Positions 1 through 40,454 of a stretch of 64,000 nucleotides of DNA are shown piece by piece (the stretch's first letter is position 1; each line of letters begins with the position of its first letter). The position numbers and the translations under genes are program-made. The stretch is from JAAYBF01 sp963716445 (lineage in GTDB: Bacteria; Actinomycetota; Thermoleophilia; Solirubrobacterales; Thermoleophilaceae), in NCBI GenBank assembly GCA_963716445.1, contig OY970313.1:2232001-2296000 (forward strand). Direction: 5' to 3'. The notes beneath the pieces are model-generated. The model did not search any database, was not told the origin of the DNA, and saw only the letters and a list, made by a program, of their open reading frames with translations.

Positions 1-32744
<32,744 letters not shown>

Positions 32745-32909
32745 TGGCGCCCGGATCGTCCCTTCGCGTACAGCACGAGGCTCGCCGACGGAGGGAGTCG
32801 ACCGGGGCGGCAGCGGCGGCTCTCATTCGCGATCGCGCGGACGGAAGCCCCTTCCGCGCCAGCCGTGAGCATGGAGTGAATCCAGGTGGCGTTGGCCACG
32901 TAGCTGTAG

Positions 32910-32929
32910 ACATTCGTATTTCCAAATGT
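32910..32929. promoter_or_regulatory. Imperfect inverted repeat, candidate operator
   Basis: A 20-bp imperfect palindrome with arms ACATTCG and CAAATGT (outer five bases perfect) in the AT-richer part of the divergent intergenic region, about 165 bp upstream of the PKS start. Which regulator binds is unknown; no regulator gene lies beside it. Confidence 0.35.
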
Positions 32930-33083
32930 TAAGCCACAGTGTCACGCCTTCGAAGCGGCTGTCAAGGGAGATGGCTCCGGCGATCACGGCCGAATTCCTG
33001 GCAGTAAGCGAGTGTTTTCTTTCGATAAGTGGGCGTCCCAAAAATCGATCCTGCAATAACCCTGTGTCTACAAATGCCGGCGT

Positions 33084-33112
33084 TTGCAATTCGCCGGACA
33101 GCACGTCATGAT
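33084..33112 (+). promoter_or_regulatory. Candidate sigma-70-type promoter of the carboxyltransferase operon
   Basis: TTGCAA, 17-bp spacer, CATGAT; four of six consensus bases in each box. It would give a leader of about 45 nt containing the GGAGG ribosome site before the GTG at 33165. Confidence 0.35.
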
Positions 33113-33164
33113 CGCGATATTGGTCCGACCACCTGATCCCGAAGACGCCTGCGGGAGGCGTTGA

Positions 33165-34586
33165 GTGACCGCCGTCGCGATAGCCGCGCCCGATCAGCGG
33201 CTCGGCGCGCTCGAAAGGCTGGAGCTGCTCTGCGACCCGGGGTCGCTGGAGCTGGTGCGCTCGAGCGTCGTCTCGTCACGTCTGGGGGGGCGCACCCGCC
33301 CCGGCGACGGGGTCGTCGGAGGGCTAGGCGAGGTCGACGGCCGCCCTGTGGCCTGCTACGCCCAGGACGCCGCGTTCATGGGCGGGTCGCTCGGCGTCGC
33401 CCACGCGGACACGATCGGCCGGGTGCTCGAGATCGCCGAGCGGGCGCGGATGCCGGTCGTCGGTTTCGTCGACTCCGGCGGCGCCCGCTTGCAGGAGGGC
33501 ACCGCCGCGCTCGGGGGCTACGCGCGGATATTCCGGCGCAACACGCTGCTGACGGGCGTGGTGCCGCAGATCTCGATCATCGGCGGCGTCTCGGCCGGGG
33601 GCGGCTGCTACTCCCCGGCGCTGACCGACCTGGTGATCATGACCGAGCGCGCCGCGATGTTCCTGACCGGCCCGACCGTCGTGCGCGACGTGACGGGCGA
33701 GGACGTGAGCGCGAGCGAGCTGGGGGGCCACCGCGTGCACGAGCGCAACGGCGTCTGCGACGTCGTGGCGCCGAGCGACCGCGCCGCCGCCCGGCTGGCG
33801 CGACGGCTGCTCGGCTACCTGCCGCGGCACGCCGCCGCGGCGCTGCCCGAGCGGCCGGCGGTCGAGCCCGAGCTGTCCGATCCGAGCGTCGCGGTCCCAG
33901 CCGACCCGCGACGCGTCTACGACATGCGGGCGGCGATGTCCGGGGTGATCGACGCCGGATCGCTGCTCGAGGTCGCGCCGCGCTGGGGGCGCAGCATCGT
34001 GACCGCCTTCGCGCGCCTCCGAGGGCGTCCGGTCGGGATCGTCGCCAGCCAGCCGCGCTACCTCGGCGGCGTGCTCGACGCCGCGTCGGCGCAGAAGGGC
34101 GCGCGCTTCGTCCAGACGTGCGACCGTTACCGCATTCCCTTGGTGGTGCTCGTCGACACGCCCGGCTTCATGCCCGGCACGGCGCAGGAGCAGGCGGGGG
34201 TGATCCGCTTCGGCGCGTCGCTCGTGCGGGCGTTCGCCGCCGCGACCACCCCGCGAGTCACGGTCATCCTGCGCAAGGCCTACGGCGGCGCCTACATCGC
34301 GATGAACTCGCGTGACCTGGGCGCTGACATGGTCTTCGCCTGGCCGGGCGCCGAGGTCGGCGTGATGGGCGCCCACGCCGCCGTCGGGGTCATCCACCGC
34401 CGCGAGCTCTCGGCGGCGGTCGACCGCCCGGCGACGCGCGCCACGCTGGCCGCCGCCTATGCGGAGCAGCACCTCGGCGCCGACGTCGCCGCGGCCGACG
34501 GCTTCGTCGACGAGGTCATCGAGCCACACCAGACGCGCGCCCGGCTGGCGCGCGCGCTCGCGGCGATCGAAGCTGCCCACGGGTGA
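33165..34586 (+). CDS. Acyl-CoA carboxylase carboxyltransferase (beta) subunit, AccB/PccB-like
   Basis: Transfers CO2 from carboxybiotin to an acyl-CoA, giving malonyl- or methylmalonyl-type extender units, in complex with a biotin carrier/carboxylase not encoded in this window. The GTG start at 33165 is 7 nt after GGAGG. The 473 residues contain both crotonase-fold halves: the N half has GGVSAGGGCYSPAL near 140-153, and the C half has DTPGFMPG (331-338) and RKAYGGAYIAM (370-380). It is somewhat shorter than the usual 510-530 aa because the N-terminus is trimmed. Ile378 sits where Streptomyces PccB has the specificity Asp (D422) and AccB has Ile, suggesting acceptance of acetyl-, propionyl- and perhaps butyryl-CoA. 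It is first in an overlapping three-gene operon divergent from the PKS. Confidence 0.9.
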   Translation: MTAVAIAAPDQRLGALERLELLCDPGSLELVRSSVVSSRLGGRTRPGDGVVGGLGEVDGRPVACYAQDAAFMGGSLGVAHADTIGRVLEIAERARMPVVGFVDSGGARLQEGTAALGGYARIFRRNTLLTGVVPQISIIGGVSAGGGCYSPALTDLVIMTERAAMFLTGPTVVRDVTGEDVSASELGGHRVHERNGVCDVVAPSDRAAARLARRLLGYLPRHAAAALPERPAVEPELSDPSVAVPADPRRVYDMRAAMSGVIDAGSLLEVAPRWGRSIVTAFARLRGRPVGIVASQPRYLGGVLDAASAQKGARFVQTCDRYRIPLVVLVDTPGFMPGTAQEQAGVIRFGASLVRAFAAATTPRVTVILRKAYGGAYIAMNSRDLGADMVFAWPGAEVGVMGAHAAVGVIHRRELSAAVDRPATRATLAAAYAEQHLGADVAAADGFVDEVIEPHQTRARLARALAAIEAAHG

Positions 34587-35446
34587 GCGGCGGCGCGTCG
34601 GGCGCGGACGGCGCCCTGCTCGCGATCAGCGATCTGCACGTCTCGCACGTCGAGAACCGCCAGGTCGTCGAGCGGCTGCGACCGAGGTCCCAGCGCGACT
34701 GGCTGATCGTCTGCGGCGACGTCGGCGACGCGATGGCCGACGTCGAATGGGCGCTGACGTCGTTGAGCGAGCGCTTCGCGAAGGTGATCTGGGTCCCCGG
34801 CAACCACGAGCTGCTCACCTATCCAGACGGCGCTGGAGAACGCGACGAGCTGCGCGGCGAGCACCGGTACGACCGGCTCGTGGAGATCTGCCGGAGCATC
34901 GGGGTCGTGACGCCGGAGGACCCGTATCCACGCTGGGAGGGGCCCGGCGGGCCGGCGACGGTGGCGCCGCTCTTCCTCCTCTACGACTACAGCTTCGCCG
35001 CCGCCGGCGCCAAGGACGAGGCGCTCAGGCGCGCCTACGACGCCGGCGTCGTGTGCGTCGACGAGTTCCTCCTGCACCCGGATCCGCATCCGAGCCGCGA
35101 GGCGTGGTGCCGCGCTCGCGTCGAGCGCGCCGCCCGCCGCCTCGACGCGCTTCCGCGGGACACTCCGACGGTGCTCGTCAACCACTTCCCGCTGGTCCGC
35201 GAGCCGACGCGGTTGCTGCGCCACCCCGAGTTCGCTCAGTGGTGCGGCACCGAGCGGACCGCGGACTGGCACCTCAGATACCGCGCCGCCGCGGTGGTAT
35301 ACGGACACCTGCACATTCCTCGCACTACGTGGCACGACGGTGTCAGGTTCGAGGAGGTGTCACTCGGATACCCGCGCGAGCGGAGCCGTCACGACTCCAG
35401 GCGGACGACGCCGCGCCAGATACTGCCACGACCGGAGGCGAGTTGA
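34583..35446 (+). CDS. Metallophosphoesterase, PptH-like phosphopantetheinyl hydrolase candidate
   Basis: Calcineurin-like phosphoesterase of 287 aa. Motifs: SDLH (D17, H19), GDVGD (D46), GNHE (N74, H75), NHFP (H201) and GHLH (H242, H244), a full two-metal site. The GTG start at 34583 overlaps the stop of the carboxyltransferase gene, and its own TGA overlaps the TTG of the next gene, so the three are translationally coupled. In Mycobacterium tuberculosis the metallophosphoesterase PptH (Rv2795c) sits directly before PptT (Rv2794c) and removes 4'-phosphopantetheine from carrier proteins. The same order and overlap here make that the best role: turning ACPs off, opposing the next gene. The function is inferred from domain and neighbourhood. 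Confidence 0.8.
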   Translation: MSGGASGADGALLAISDLHVSHVENRQVVERLRPRSQRDWLIVCGDVGDAMADVEWALTSLSERFAKVIWVPGNHELLTYPDGAGERDELRGEHRYDRLVEICRSIGVVTPEDPYPRWEGPGGPATVAPLFLLYDYSFAAAGAKDEALRRAYDAGVVCVDEFLLHPDPHPSREAWCRARVERAARRLDALPRDTPTVLVNHFPLVREPTRLLRHPEFAQWCGTERTADWHLRYRAAAVVYGHLHIPRTTWHDGVRFEEVSLGYPRERSRHDSRRTTPRQILPRPEAS

Positions 35447-36093
35447 TCGACGAGATCCTGCCTCAGGTCGTGGTCGTCGAGGAGGCTCGCGACGACGGCC
35501 GCGACGTCACCCTCCCGCCCGAGGAGGAGAAGGCGGTCGGCCGGGCCGTCGACAAGCGGCGGCGAGAGTTCGCGACCGCTCGCGGTTGCGCGCGGGCGGC
35601 GCTCGAGCGCCTCGGCCTGCCGCCGGTCGCGATCCCCAGCGGTCTGCGGGGCGAGCCTCGCTGGCCCGTCGGCGTGGTCGGCAGCATCACGCACTGCGAC
35701 GGCTATCGCGCCTGCGCCCTCGGCCGGGCGAGCGACGTCGCGACGATCGGGATCGACGCCGAGCCGAACCGGCCGCTGCCGGACGGCCTGCTCGCCGACG
35801 TCGCCCGGCCGGAGGAGCTGCCGGCGCTGCGCGAGCTCGCCCGCTTGGAGCCCTCGACATGCTGGGACCGGGTGCTGTTCAGCGCCAAGGAGTCGGTCTA
35901 CAAGGCGTGGTTCCCGTTGACCGGGCGCTGGCTCGGCTTCGAGGACGCGGTCCTGGAGCTCGACCCCGACAGCGACACGTTCCGCGCTCGCCTGCTCGTC
36001 CCCGGACTGGTCGTCGCGGGCCGCGAGCGGTCGGAGCTCGACGGCCGCTGGCTCGTCCACGATGGCCTCGTCCTCACCGCGATCGCCACGTAG
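35443..36093 (+). CDS. 4'-phosphopantetheinyl transferase, PptT/EntD type
   Basis: Moves phosphopantetheine from CoA onto the conserved Ser of carrier proteins, as needed by the PKS ACPs. Predicted 216 aa from a TTG at 35443 that overlaps the previous TGA and follows GGAGG by 4 nt. The frame is open further upstream (to 34459), but that part lies inside the phosphoesterase gene and lacks family similarity. Motifs in order: KRRREFATARGCAR (38-51), GSITHC (80-85, H84), IGIDAE (102-107, Mg ligands D105 and E107) and FSAKESVYKAW (146-156, with K149 and E150). The length is close to mycobacterial PptT (227 aa). Last gene of the operon. Confidence 0.9.
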   Translation: MIDEILPQVVVVEEARDDGRDVTLPPEEEKAVGRAVDKRRREFATARGCARAALERLGLPPVAIPSGLRGEPRWPVGVVGSITHCDGYRACALGRASDVATIGIDAEPNRPLPDGLLADVARPEELPALRELARLEPSTCWDRVLFSAKESVYKAWFPLTGRWLGFEDAVLELDPDSDTFRARLLVPGLVVAGRERSELDGRWLVHDGLVLTAIAT

Positions 36094-36192
36094 CGCCGCT
36101 CGCGCGCGCATTCGGGCGATCGGCCGCGGCAAGCCCTCGGCGCGGTCGTCCCACGGCCTGACGCCGGCGATCCGGCCTGCGAAGCTCTCCCG

Positions 36193-36399
36193 ATGCGCGA
36201 CGTCGAGATCCGCGGCGAGATGATCCGCCTCGGCCAGTTCCTGAAGTTCTCCGGCGTCGTCGACTCGGGCGTCGAGGCGCGCGAGCTGTTGCTCGAGGGC
36301 GCCGTGACGGTCAACGGCGAGCCCGAGACGCGTCGCGGTCGCCAGCTGCGCCGCGGCGACGTGGTGCAGGCCGGCGAGGACGGCGTGCGCGTCGCCTGA
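36193..36399 (+). CDS. S4-domain RNA-binding protein (YbcJ-like)
   Basis: A 68-residue protein that is essentially one S4 RNA-binding fold: IRLGQFLKFSGVVDSGVEA near 10-28, then the VTVNGEPETRRGRQLRRGDVV core. Such stand-alone S4 proteins bind structured RNA, probably ribosomal; the exact role is unknown. The ATG at 36193 has no clear ribosome site. It is about 100 bp from the PPTase gene and 61 bp from the next gene, and looks unrelated to the PKS. Confidence 0.85.
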   Translation: MRDVEIRGEMIRLGQFLKFSGVVDSGVEARELLLEGAVTVNGEPETRRGRQLRRGDVVQAGEDGVRVA

Positions 36400-36444
36400 G
36401 GCGGGCCTGCCCGCCCACTCCGGCCGCGCCGCCCCGATCGCGGC

Positions 36445-36460
36445 TACCCTCGTCGGTTCG
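36445..36460 (+). promoter_or_regulatory. Candidate -10 box for leaderless mRNA of the SNF2 gene
   Basis: TACCCT at 36445-36450, 10 nt before the ATG at 36461, and no Shine-Dalgarno between. Confidence 0.35.
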
Positions 36461-38689
36461 ATGTTCGAGCCCTCCCCCCACCAGGCGCCGTCCTTCGCCG
36501 GGCGAGTCTGGCTGCAGGACGACAACCCGCGCAAGCCGGAGCTGATCTTCGACTTCCCGGTCCAGGCCGAGCTCAACGACGCGGTCAAGGAGCTGCGCGG
36601 ACGCTGGTTCGACTGGCGCCGCAAGCACTGGCGCGTGCCCGCCGATCCGCGCCTCGCCAAGCAGGTGGAGAGCGTGCTCGAGCGGTTCCCCGAGCTGCTC
36701 CCGGCTCCCGAGGTGCTCGCCTGGCTGAGCGACTCCGACCGCTGGCGGGCGATCGCGTCGGTCGTGATCGACGACGGCGCCGGGGCGTTCATGCTGCGGA
36801 CGCTGTCCGGCGAGCCGCCCGAGGGCCTCGACCGCGGCAAGCCGGTCGGCGACGACCGCTGGGTCTTCGCGCTCGACGCCGCGAGCGCCGAGCTGATCTC
36901 CGAGCTCGACGGCCTCAGGCTCGACGACCTCGCGCGCGCCTGCGCCCGTGAGCTGGAGACCGGCGGGACGCCCGCCCGCGCCGAGCTGGCGCTCGAGATC
37001 GGTGAGGACGGCGAGCCCGAGCTGACCGTCTTCACGATCTGGGACCCCGCTCCCGCGCGCGACTTCAAGCAGCTGCCGGAGAGCCACCCGGTCCCGCGCG
37101 CGGGACGGTTCTTCAACCGCGAGGCCTCGTGGGGCGTCGCGGTCCCGGGCGACCCGGCGCTCGCCAAGGACCTCGCCGAGTTCGTCGCCACCCATCCCGG
37201 CCTCCACGTCGAGGCGCCGGCGCGCGGCCTGCTCGACGAGCTGGTCGCCGAGCACGACCGCGCCGCGCGGACCGTCGCGCTCTCCTACGCCGAGGACGCC
37301 GAGCTCCACGGGCTCGACCACCTCGGCGGCGAGCTGCACCCCTTCCAGCGCGCCGGCGTGCGCTACGCGCTCGAGCGCCGGCGCACGTTCATCGCCGACG
37401 AGCAGGGCCTCGGCAAGACCGTCCAGGCGCTCGCCACGCTCGAGGCCGACGAGGCCTTCCCGGCCGTCGTGGTCTGTCCCGCGAGCATGAAGCTGACCTG
37501 GGAGCGCGAGAGCCGCCACTGGTTGCCGGCGCGCAGCGTCGCCGTGCTCGACGGACGCACCGCGTCGTCCTGGACCGCCGCGATCGAGAGCGCGGAGATC
37601 GTCGTGCTCAACTACGACATCCTCGAGGCCCACGCCGGCAAGCTGCTCGCGCGCACGCCGCGGGCGCTCGTCCTCGACGAGTCGCACTACGTCAAGAACC
37701 CGCGCGCGCGGCGGACGAAGGTCGCGATCGAGCTGGCGGAGCGGCTGCCCGCCGACGCGCTGCGGCTCGGCCTGACCGGCACGCCGATCCTCAACCGCCC
37801 CGAGGAGCTGGTCTCCCAGCTTCGCGTGCTCGGCCGGCTGCGCGAGTTCGGCAGCGGCGCCCGCCTGTCGCGCCGCTTCCGCTCCGCCGGCAGCGACGAC
37901 CGGCTGCACTGGAACCTGCGCGCCCACTGCTACGTGCGGCGAACCAAGCAGCAGGTCCTCCCCCAGCTTCCGTCCAAGCGCCAGGACACGGTCCCCGTCC
38001 TGCTCTCGAACGAGCGCGACTACCGCCTCGCCGAGGCCGACGTGATCTCCTGGCTGCAGACCCTGCCGCTCGACCTGCGCACGCTCGACGCGAAGATCGC
38101 CGCCGCGCTGCGCGCCGAGCAGCTCGTGCGGCTCAACAACCTGCGCCAGCTCGCCGCCAAGGGCAAGCTGCCGACGGCGCTCGCCTGGATTGCCGACTTC
38201 CTCGAGTCGGGCGAGCCGCTGGTCGTCTTCGCCGAGCACATCGCGACCCAGAAGGCGGTCGTCGAGCGCTTCCCCGACTCCGTCCACATCCTCGGCGCCG
38301 ACTCCACGCACGCCCGCCAGCGCGCCGTCGACGCCTTCCAGCGCGAGGACGGCCCGCAGCTGATCGTCTGCTCGATGAAGGCGGCGTCCCAGGGCATCAC
38401 GCTGACGCGCGCGTCGAACGTCGCCTTTCTCGAGCTCGACTGGACGCCCGCCCGCCACGACCAGGCGGAGGACCGGCTGCACCGGATCGGCCAGGACAGC
38501 GCCGTGACGGCGTGGTACCTGCTCGCGCCCGACACGATCGACGAGACGATGGCCGAGCTGCTCCAGCGTAAGCGCAGCCTGATCGACGCCGTCACCGACG
38601 GCCAGATCCGCGACGAGACCAAGCTCGTCGACGCCGTCGTGCAGGAGCTGCGCGGTCGGCCGTTCCGTCATCTGCGCGTCGTCGCCTGA
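36461..38689 (+). CDS. SNF2-family ATP-dependent DNA translocase, SMARCAL1/HARP-like
   Basis: A 742-aa superfamily 2 ATPase. N-terminal third (about 1-275): a region around FPVQAELNDAVKELRGRWFD, followed by RRKHWRVP, that resembles the HARP substrate-binding domain of SMARCAL1. ATPase core: DEQGLGKT (Walker A, 313-320), DESH (from D406), TGTPILNRPEEL, then helicase C with HILGADSTH, SQGITLTRAS and EDRLHRIGQDS (near 678). Eukaryotic SMARCAL1 anneals complementary strands and remodels stalled forks; a repair or fork role here is inferred. The ATG at 36461 follows a TACCCT box with no ribosome site. It is probably monocistronic. Confidence 0.88.
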   Translation: MFEPSPHQAPSFAGRVWLQDDNPRKPELIFDFPVQAELNDAVKELRGRWFDWRRKHWRVPADPRLAKQVESVLERFPELLPAPEVLAWLSDSDRWRAIASVVIDDGAGAFMLRTLSGEPPEGLDRGKPVGDDRWVFALDAASAELISELDGLRLDDLARACARELETGGTPARAELALEIGEDGEPELTVFTIWDPAPARDFKQLPESHPVPRAGRFFNREASWGVAVPGDPALAKDLAEFVATHPGLHVEAPARGLLDELVAEHDRAARTVALSYAEDAELHGLDHLGGELHPFQRAGVRYALERRRTFIADEQGLGKTVQALATLEADEAFPAVVVCPASMKLTWERESRHWLPARSVAVLDGRTASSWTAAIESAEIVVLNYDILEAHAGKLLARTPRALVLDESHYVKNPRARRTKVAIELAERLPADALRLGLTGTPILNRPEELVSQLRVLGRLREFGSGARLSRRFRSAGSDDRLHWNLRAHCYVRRTKQQVLPQLPSKRQDTVPVLLSNERDYRLAEADVISWLQTLPLDLRTLDAKIAAALRAEQLVRLNNLRQLAAKGKLPTALAWIADFLESGEPLVVFAEHIATQKAVVERFPDSVHILGADSTHARQRAVDAFQREDGPQLIVCSMKAASQGITLTRASNVAFLELDWTPARHDQAEDRLHRIGQDSAVTAWYLLAPDTIDETMAELLQRKRSLIDAVTDGQIRDETKLVDAVVQELRGRPFRHLRVVA

Positions 38690-38793
38690 GCGGGCGGCGA
38701 CCCGGCATCGCCGCGCGCCGCGCCGCGCCGCGCCGCCACGGCGGTCGGGCGACAGCTCCGCCGTCGCCGTCGGCCGGGCGGCGCGGTCGACGG

Positions 38794-39360
38794 TCAGCGG
38801 CTGCGGCGCAACAGCGCCCGCCGCAGCGGGGGACGGCTGTGGCCGACCTGCGCCAGCATGGCGTTGACGACGACCAGTCCGACGCCGGACGCGATGTTCG
38901 CGATCCCGAGGGCGCCCAGCGTGTGCTGGATGCGCGCGGCCGACTTCGGGGTCTCCTCGGCCGGCTTGGTGCCGCGCTCCACGGGCACGGCGCCCTCCGG
39001 CTCGGCCTTCGCCAGCCGTGCGCCCTCGACGGCGCTCGCCACGCCGGTCGCCAGCGCGGCGAGGGTCAGCCCGTCCTTGACCTTGGCGAGATCGCGCTCG
39101 CGGCTGCTGAGGCGGGCGGGACGCGTCTCGGTGAGCCGGGACGCGAACCAGCCCATGGCGACCGCGCCGAGCGACAGGGCGTTGATCAGGTTGTAGCCGT
39201 TCCAGGCGGCGTTCACCACCTTGCCGCGCTCGCGATGGTCGCTGATCTGGGCGACCGACGGGTTGAGCGCGAACTTGCCGAACATCGAGCCGCCGAGCCA
39301 GCTCGCCAGCCCCCAGTCGTGCGCTGCGCGGGCGGCCTCGGCCACCGTGTCGTTGGTCAT
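38794..39360 (-). CDS. Small membrane protein of unknown function
   Basis: 188 aa from the ATG at 39360, which is preceded at 6 nt by GAGGAGG; the longer open frame upstream overlaps the promoter region of the lipase and has no ribosome site. Hydrophobic segments near 54-75 (NLINALSLGAVAMGWFASRL), about 93-115 and about 152-175 suggest three membrane helices, with a charged loop between the second and third and a basic C-terminal tail (RRALLRRSR). The N-terminus AHDWGLASWLGGSMFG is distinctive, but I do not recognise the family. Divergent from the esterase gene. Confidence 0.7.
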   Translation of the reverse strand: MTNDTVAEAARAAHDWGLASWLGGSMFGKFALNPSVAQISDHRERGKVVNAAWNGYNLINALSLGAVAMGWFASRLTETRPARLSSRERDLAKVKDGLTLAALATGVASAVEGARLAKAEPEGAVPVERGTKPAEETPKSAARIQHTLGALGIANIASGVGLVVVNAMLAQVGHSRPPLRRALLRRSR

Positions 39361-39469
39361 GGGGAACCTCCTCGTCGGGGTGGAGCTTGCGCGGCTACCC
39401 GGCGCGCCCGGGCCGAACCGTCTTTGGCCGATCGGCCCAGCCCGGGCCGCGCGCGACGCCGCGTTTCGC

Positions 39470-39498
39470 TTCACATCGCGGCCTGTGGCGCATAGAGT
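39470..39498 (+). promoter_or_regulatory. Candidate promoter of the secreted esterase gene
   Basis: TTCACA, 17-bp spacer, TAGAGT: five and four of six sigma-70 consensus bases. The predicted transcript starts near 39505, upstream of the GGAGGG ribosome site at 39525-39530. Confidence 0.45.
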
Positions 39499-39538
39499 TG
39501 CGCGGTCCATAGGAGGGAAACCAAGGAGGGTTCGTCCA

Positions 39539-40384
39539 ATGCGTATGTCACGCATTCTCGTGGCGGCGCTGTGTGCGCTTGCCGCGTTCTTCGCAGTAAC
39601 AGCCGGCGCGACGGCAAAGACGTGGGTCGGGCTCGGCGACTCGTTCGCGGCCGGTCCGCTGATCCCGAACCAGTCGCTTTCGCCGCTCGGGTGCCTGCGT
39701 TCGACCAACAACTACGCGCACAAGTCGGCCGCTCAGCTCGGCTACACGTTGACCGACGTGTCGTGCAGCGGCGCCAAGAGCGATCACATGACACAGTCGC
39801 AGAGCACCGACGCGGGCACCAACCCGCCGCAGTTCGATGCGCTGACGAGCACCACCGACGTCGTGACGCTGCAGGTCGGCGGCAACGACATCGGCTTCTC
39901 GGAGATCCTGCAGAATTGCGTCACCCTCAACCCGTTCGACGGTTGCAAGGACGAGTACGTGATCAACGGGGTCGACACGATCTCGCAGCGGATCGCCAAC
40001 ACCGCGCCGAAGATCGCGACGGCGCTGCAGGGGGTCCACACGCGCTCGCCGGCGGCCCGCGTGTACCTGGTCAACTACGCGGCGATCCTGCCGCACAGCG
40101 GCAGCCTCGGCTGCTGGCCGCAGGTGCCGATCGCGTTCTCGGACGTGTCGTGGCTGCGCTCCAAGCAGCAGGAGCTCAACGCCATGCTCGCGACCCAGTC
40201 GGCGGCGAACGGGGCGACGATCGTCAACGACTACACGGCGAGCATCGGCCACGACGCCTGCAAGAGCAGCTCGGTCCGCTGGGTCGAGCCGCTCGTCCCG
40301 ACCAACGCGGCCGCGCCGTTCCATCCGAACGCCAACGGCATGACCGGCATCGCCGGCGTCGTGTCGACGACGGTCGGCAGCTAG
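39539..40384 (+). CDS. Secreted SGNH-family esterase/lipase
   Basis: 281 aa. Exported: the first 26 residues (MRMSRILVAALCALAAFFAV...) form a signal peptide with cleavage near ATA-K. Ser hydrolase of the SGNH fold: block I GLGDSFAAG (S35), block III QVGGNDIGF (N116), block V HPN (H262). The eight-or-so Cys residues suggest disulphides, as in Streptomyces SEST-type esterases. The ATG at 39539 is chosen because GGAGGG lies 8 nt upstream; the open frame continues to 39221 but without family features. Substrate unknown, probably an extracellular lipid or acetyl ester. Confidence 0.9.
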   Translation: MRMSRILVAALCALAAFFAVTAGATAKTWVGLGDSFAAGPLIPNQSLSPLGCLRSTNNYAHKSAAQLGYTLTDVSCSGAKSDHMTQSQSTDAGTNPPQFDALTSTTDVVTLQVGGNDIGFSEILQNCVTLNPFDGCKDEYVINGVDTISQRIANTAPKIATALQGVHTRSPAARVYLVNYAAILPHSGSLGCWPQVPIAFSDVSWLRSKQQELNAMLATQSAANGATIVNDYTASIGHDACKSSSVRWVEPLVPTNAAAPFHPNANGMTGIAGVVSTTVGS

Positions 40385-40403
40385 CCCGCGAGACGACTAC
40401 GGG

Positions 40404-40430
40404 AGGCCGGGGACGCGATTGCCCCGGCCT
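40404..40430. terminator. Hairpin between convergent genes, probable bidirectional terminator
   Basis: A perfect 9-bp stem, AGGCCGGGG/CCCCGGCCT, with a 9-nt loop, 20 bp after the esterase stop and 25 bp from the stop of the opposing dehydrogenase gene. No T tract, as is common in high-GC actinomycetes. Confidence 0.65.
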
Positions 40431-40454
40431 TCCAGCTCGTCGCGCGACAACCGG

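Larger units (their letters stand above)
32745..33164. promoter_or_regulatory. Divergent intergenic region between PKS and carboxyltransferase operon
   Basis: A 420-bp gap with markedly lower GC than its surroundings, especially 32900-33120. I see no supported gene on either strand; the short open frames here lack ribosome sites and family features. It must hold the promoters of the PKS (minus) and of the carboxyltransferase operon (plus), and so is the main candidate control region of the cluster. Confidence 0.7.

Noticed and set aside
34459..35442. Upstream extension of the PPTase frame
   Set aside because: It overlaps the carboxyltransferase and phosphoesterase genes and is low-complexity Arg/Pro-rich; the TTG at 35443 has a ribosome site and gives the normal family length.
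38700..38760. GCCGCGCC-rich short tandem stretch after the SNF2 gene as a terminator
   Set aside because: It is low-complexity GC sequence without a defined stem-loop or T tract, so it is not reported as a feature.
39221..39538. N-terminal extension of the SGNH esterase
   Set aside because: The signal peptide begins at 39539 after a ribosome site; the extension crosses the divergent promoter region.
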